From positions 1-6,816 of the forward strand of contig JAGHTR010000150.1 of assembly GCA_018065205.1 (NCBI GenBank): 6,816 nucleotides of DNA, written 5' to 3'. This DNA is from Candidatus Colicola caccequi. Its GTDB lineage: Bacteria > Bacteroidota > Bacteroidia > Bacteroidales > Paludibacteraceae. Below are positions 4,389 to 6,816 of the stretch, in pieces; position 1 is the stretch's first letter, and every line of letters starts with the position of its first letter. The position numbers and the translations under genes are program-made. The notes under the pieces are model-generated. The model was not told the origin of the DNA. It saw nothing but the letters and a program-made list of their open reading frames with translations, and ran no database searches.

Positions 4389-6816
4389 TTATAACTCACT
4401 TCCTAAAATTGTATATTCGGCATCACCACGCTGAATAATGATTTGACCATTCTCCAGTCTCTTACTTACCGAATCAGTTGCATTTTCCTGATTGCGCTTT
4501 GTGCCATTCTCCATCTCGATGGGGCAAGTACGCAGAATCATTTCCCTTCCACCATTAAAGTAGAACAGGTCCGCAAAGTAACTGCCATTGAGCGATGCTC
4601 CATCTTCATGGTAATACTGACCCGTAGCCCCCTCGACAGGTTGGCCGTTCTTGTACCATTGGTAGGCAATGAACTTAGGATCGGTGGGGTGCTTGGGGTT
4701 ATTGTCAATAAAGAGCACTTTGCCGTACTTATCCAATACATACCCGCCTTGAGTGACATTCAGTGTGATTTTGCTCATGGCACTATAGCAGAGTTCTTGA
4801 CCATCAATCAGTTTGGCTACTTGCAGGTTCATTATCTTGTCGCCGCCGGATATGCCAATACGCTGGCATTGTACGGTAATGGCTCCTGAGTGTCCTGCAG
4901 AAACGGCCGGCATGATGCCGGATATATACTTTTCGCCATCAAAGAAGGGACGCAGACTCTCACTTAATTCAATGTTATAAGCATCGGCTTCGCCTTCTAA
5001 CATCTCAAAGTAGATAGTGAGAGTTCCGGCACCGCCATCCTGACAGATAGATGCAATGTCATCGGTCTGAATCTTAGGTGCCAAGGTCAACACAGGACGA
5101 ATTATTACTTTAGGTTCGCATCCGGATTCCAACTTATCGGTGAACTCCCAATCTTGTAAATCATCCTTGTGGAAGACATGTGTCTGACGAGGATTCTCGG
5201 CATTGGGATAGTAGAACGTGTATTGACCATCTTCGAACAGCGATTCGCAGATGTAGTGAGTGGAATCCACGTTAGTGGCAATCACTACTTGCAAGGTCGT
5301 TTCGCCTTCGGAACGCACTTCTTCTCCGTTACAAGATGTATTGGTAGCGGTGCGGAAGAAAGTGTAAGTAGCGTTGTTCTGCACGGAACGATAATTCAAT
5401 TCGTAATCCAATGCTTCTGTGTGTTGTTCCAAGTCAATGGGGTTGTAGGTTTCATCATTCACCACCATATACCAATTATACTCTATATCGCCTCGTCCGG
5501 TAGCCGATTGCAGGGATTGGATTTGCACAGGAATAGCCCCTTCGGTATCCGGCATGATGCAATCCGCTTGAATCGTCTTGTTTTCAATCTTGCCTCCGGT
5601 TATTTCGCTATAAATCTGTATCTTTACTTGACCTTCGCTCTTACTCCAATCTGTTTGGCAATAACTGTCCATTACCGTGCGATAGATGACGTAATCGTGA
5701 GCGTCCGCTAATCCGGCATCGCTCAGGTTTAAATCAGGTTGGTTAGCACCGCTAATAGGTTGAGCTGCACCATCGTCTATCATCATCATCCATTGATAAC
5801 CATATGGCCATTTACCTCCGGTAGGAGATTGTGTTTCGTAAATAGTAGATAGTTGTTCTAAAATATCCTGTACCGTGCAACCAACAATCTCTCGGTTGGT
5901 AACGGATCCTTCGTTGAATTTATTATACACGACTACAGTAACCGTATCGGATGGAAGAGCATTTACGCTATCTACACACGCGTTATTGTATGCATAGCGA
6001 GTAAAGGCAAAGGTTCCGGCTGTTGGCAAGAGGTAGTCAACCAATTCCAAACCATTTTGGTTAGGAATGACTTCGTTGTTCTTTTTCCAATAATAAGAAA
6101 TCTTAGTGCCCTCGCAAATAGCAGGCTCTTTGCTGGTAATAGTGATAGTTTGGTTGATATTACATAATGTATCAGACTCTATCGTAATTTTGCCAGGTGT
6201 CAGTTCGGCAGGCACAAAGATTGGCACGATACCTTCCGCCTCCATCAGTTCCGGATGGCATTGCTCATCAGCAGCGTAGCGTTGCAGTGTGTAATGACCG
6301 GGCTCGGTGGGAATCCATGACTTGCTGTTATAACTAGTCATATATTCTCCCCAAGAAGAAGCACTAATTAGAATCTCGTTATGGTCCACTTCTCCCTTCT
6401 CGTCCAAGTAATTAAGCATTAATTGAACGGAATAGTTTCCTGCTCCGCCCAATGGATCTTCATTAAGAGATAATTCAATGTCTTTGAGATACAAAGTCTC
6501 GCCTAAGCAAACTACAAAAGAGTCTGCTGCAAACTTACCGGGAATAAAGTCAGGTACAGGTTTGGGGAAGGCATATACTTCGCGTACGTTGCCGGTCTTG
6601 CTCACTTGCATAATAACATCGGTGGGACGGCAAGGGAAAGCCACTCTCCATTGATTGGCAATAGCGGCATCAGGATAGACCCATTGTTCCATCAGCGGAC
6701 TGGTTACTTCCCAGTAGACGCCATTCTCTGCATTAACGATAAAATCGCTTGTGAGCAGGTTCATGTGATTATCTGCGAGTGCCTTGTTATCGTTTGTCAG
6801 GTCAATAGACGCTACA
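4389..6816 (-). CDS. Large Ig-like repeat surface protein with T9SS-like C-terminal tail (5' end outside window)
   Basis: The reading frame is open from the right edge to the TAA at 4389-4391, giving 808 visible residues. The in-frame ATG at 6764 is internal: 17 further codons precede it without a stop, so the true start lies outside. Counting from that internal Met, four Ig/PKD-like modules of about 100 residues can be aligned by a first Cys (86, 201, 296, 402), a central Tyr/Trp strand in modules 2-4 (YYWKK, YQWMM, YNWYM) and a late Cys after an Arg strand (169, 263, 369, 478). A degenerate ICES...GCEP module follows (about 500-560), then a strand-rich domain (562-670), and an Ig-like end with YQWYKNGQPVEGATGQYY (701-718). 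The tail SKRLENGQIIIQRGDAEY (767-784) resembles C-terminal signals of Bacteroidales T9SS cargo. The likely location is the cell surface or outside; ligand unknown. The barrel-OmpA gene follows closely. Confidence 0.85.
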   Translation of the reverse strand, partial: VASIDLTNDNKALADNHMNLLTSDFIVNAENGVYWEVTSPLMEQWVYPDAAIANQWRVAFPCRPTDVIMQVSKTGNVREVYAFPKPVPDFIPGKFAADSFVVCLGETLYLKDIELSLNEDPLGGAGNYSVQLMLNYLDEKGEVDHNEILISASSWGEYMTSYNSKSWIPTEPGHYTLQRYAADEQCHPELMEAEGIVPIFVPAELTPGKITIESDTLCNINQTITITSKEPAICEGTKISYYWKKNNEVIPNQNGLELVDYLLPTAGTFAFTRYAYNNACVDSVNALPSDTVTVVVYNKFNEGSVTNREIVGCTVQDILEQLSTIYETQSPTGGKWPYGYQWMMMIDDGAAQPISGANQPDLNLSDAGLADAHDYVIYRTVMDSYCQTDWSKSEGQVKIQIYSEITGGKIENKTIQADCIMPDTEGAIPVQIQSLQSATGRGDIEYNWYMVVNDETYNPIDLEQHTEALDYELNYRSVQNNATYTFFRTATNTSCNGEEVRSEGETTLQVVIATNVDSTHYICESLFEDGQYTFYYPNAENPRQTHVFHKDDLQDWEFTDKLESGCEPKVIIRPVLTLAPKIQTDDIASICQDGGAGTLTIYFEMLEGEADAYNIELSESLRPFFDGEKYISGIMPAVSAGHSGAITVQCQRIGISGGDKIMNLQVAKLIDGQELCYSAMSKITLNVTQGGYVLDKYGKVLFIDNNPKHPTDPKFIAYQWYKNGQPVEGATGQYYHEDGASLNGSYFADLFYFNGGREMILRTCPIEMENGTKRNQENATDSVSKRLENGQIIIQRGDAEYTILGSEL

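Noticed and set aside
4369..4399. GTG at 4399 as start of the barrel-OmpA gene
   Set aside because: It would overlap the upstream gene, place ten polar residues ahead of a typical signal peptide, and ignore the AAAGGAG site 7 bases before the ATG at 4369.
4443..5711. Plus-strand open frames of 148 codons (4443-4889) and 180 codons (5169-5711)
   Set aside because: Both are antisense to the Ig-like surface protein and show no start signals or recognisable motifs; codon bias of the real gene explains them.
6762..6764. ATG at 6764 as the true start of the Ig-like protein
   Set aside because: The frame stays open for 17 more codons to the window edge, no signal peptide follows the ATG, and the sequence after it (VNAENGVYWEV) looks like the interior of a domain.

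Overview
The window looks like a chromosomal fragment of a Bacteroidota bacterium, most likely order Bacteroidales. Three things point there. Two promoters match the Bacteroides-type TTTG / TAnnTTTG consensus. The protein set is typical: an outer-membrane beta-barrel, a barrel-OmpA fusion, and a large Ig-like surface protein with a tail resembling type IX secretion (T9SS) signals. A short HTH-like protein belongs to a kind common in that order. Genus cannot be decided from the sequence. Two genes run off the edges of the window.

Layout. Positions 1-622 (minus) hold the N-terminal 207 codons of a probable outer-membrane beta-barrel protein. It overlaps by 11 bases the end of an 82-codon HTH-like gene (612-860, minus). 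A compact divergent promoter region follows (about 861-982). Each strand has a consensus promoter with exactly 20 bases between boxes. A perfect 14-bp palindrome covers part of the leftward -33 box. Rightward lie nadD (983-1537, NAD biosynthesis) and, 14 bases on, a gene for an exported, helical, methionine-rich protein of unknown function (1552-2676). The rightward unit meets the leftward one at a hairpin terminator (2723-2758). The leftward unit is read from beyond the right edge: a multi-domain Ig-like surface protein (4389-6816, 5' end missing) and, 19 bases later, a barrel-OmpA protein (2756-4369).

How the genes relate. The HTH-like protein may control its own promoter and the co-transcribed barrel gene through the palindrome. 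The Ig-like protein and the OmpA-type protein look like one cell-envelope operon: a secreted surface protein and a partner that sits in the outer membrane and binds peptidoglycan. nadD is a housekeeping gene paired with an envelope protein whose job is unknown.

Most unusual points: (1) nadD carries an in-frame low-complexity insert made of a hexamer array followed by two 18-bp hairpin repeats, whose stems differ by a compensatory base pair and whose loops are both UNCG type; (2) NadD stops four residues after its ISSTxIR motif, without the usual C-terminal segment; (3) the nadD promoter lies so close to the ATG that the mRNA should be leaderless or nearly so. No CRISPR array, tRNA, rRNA, transposase or obvious defence system was found.
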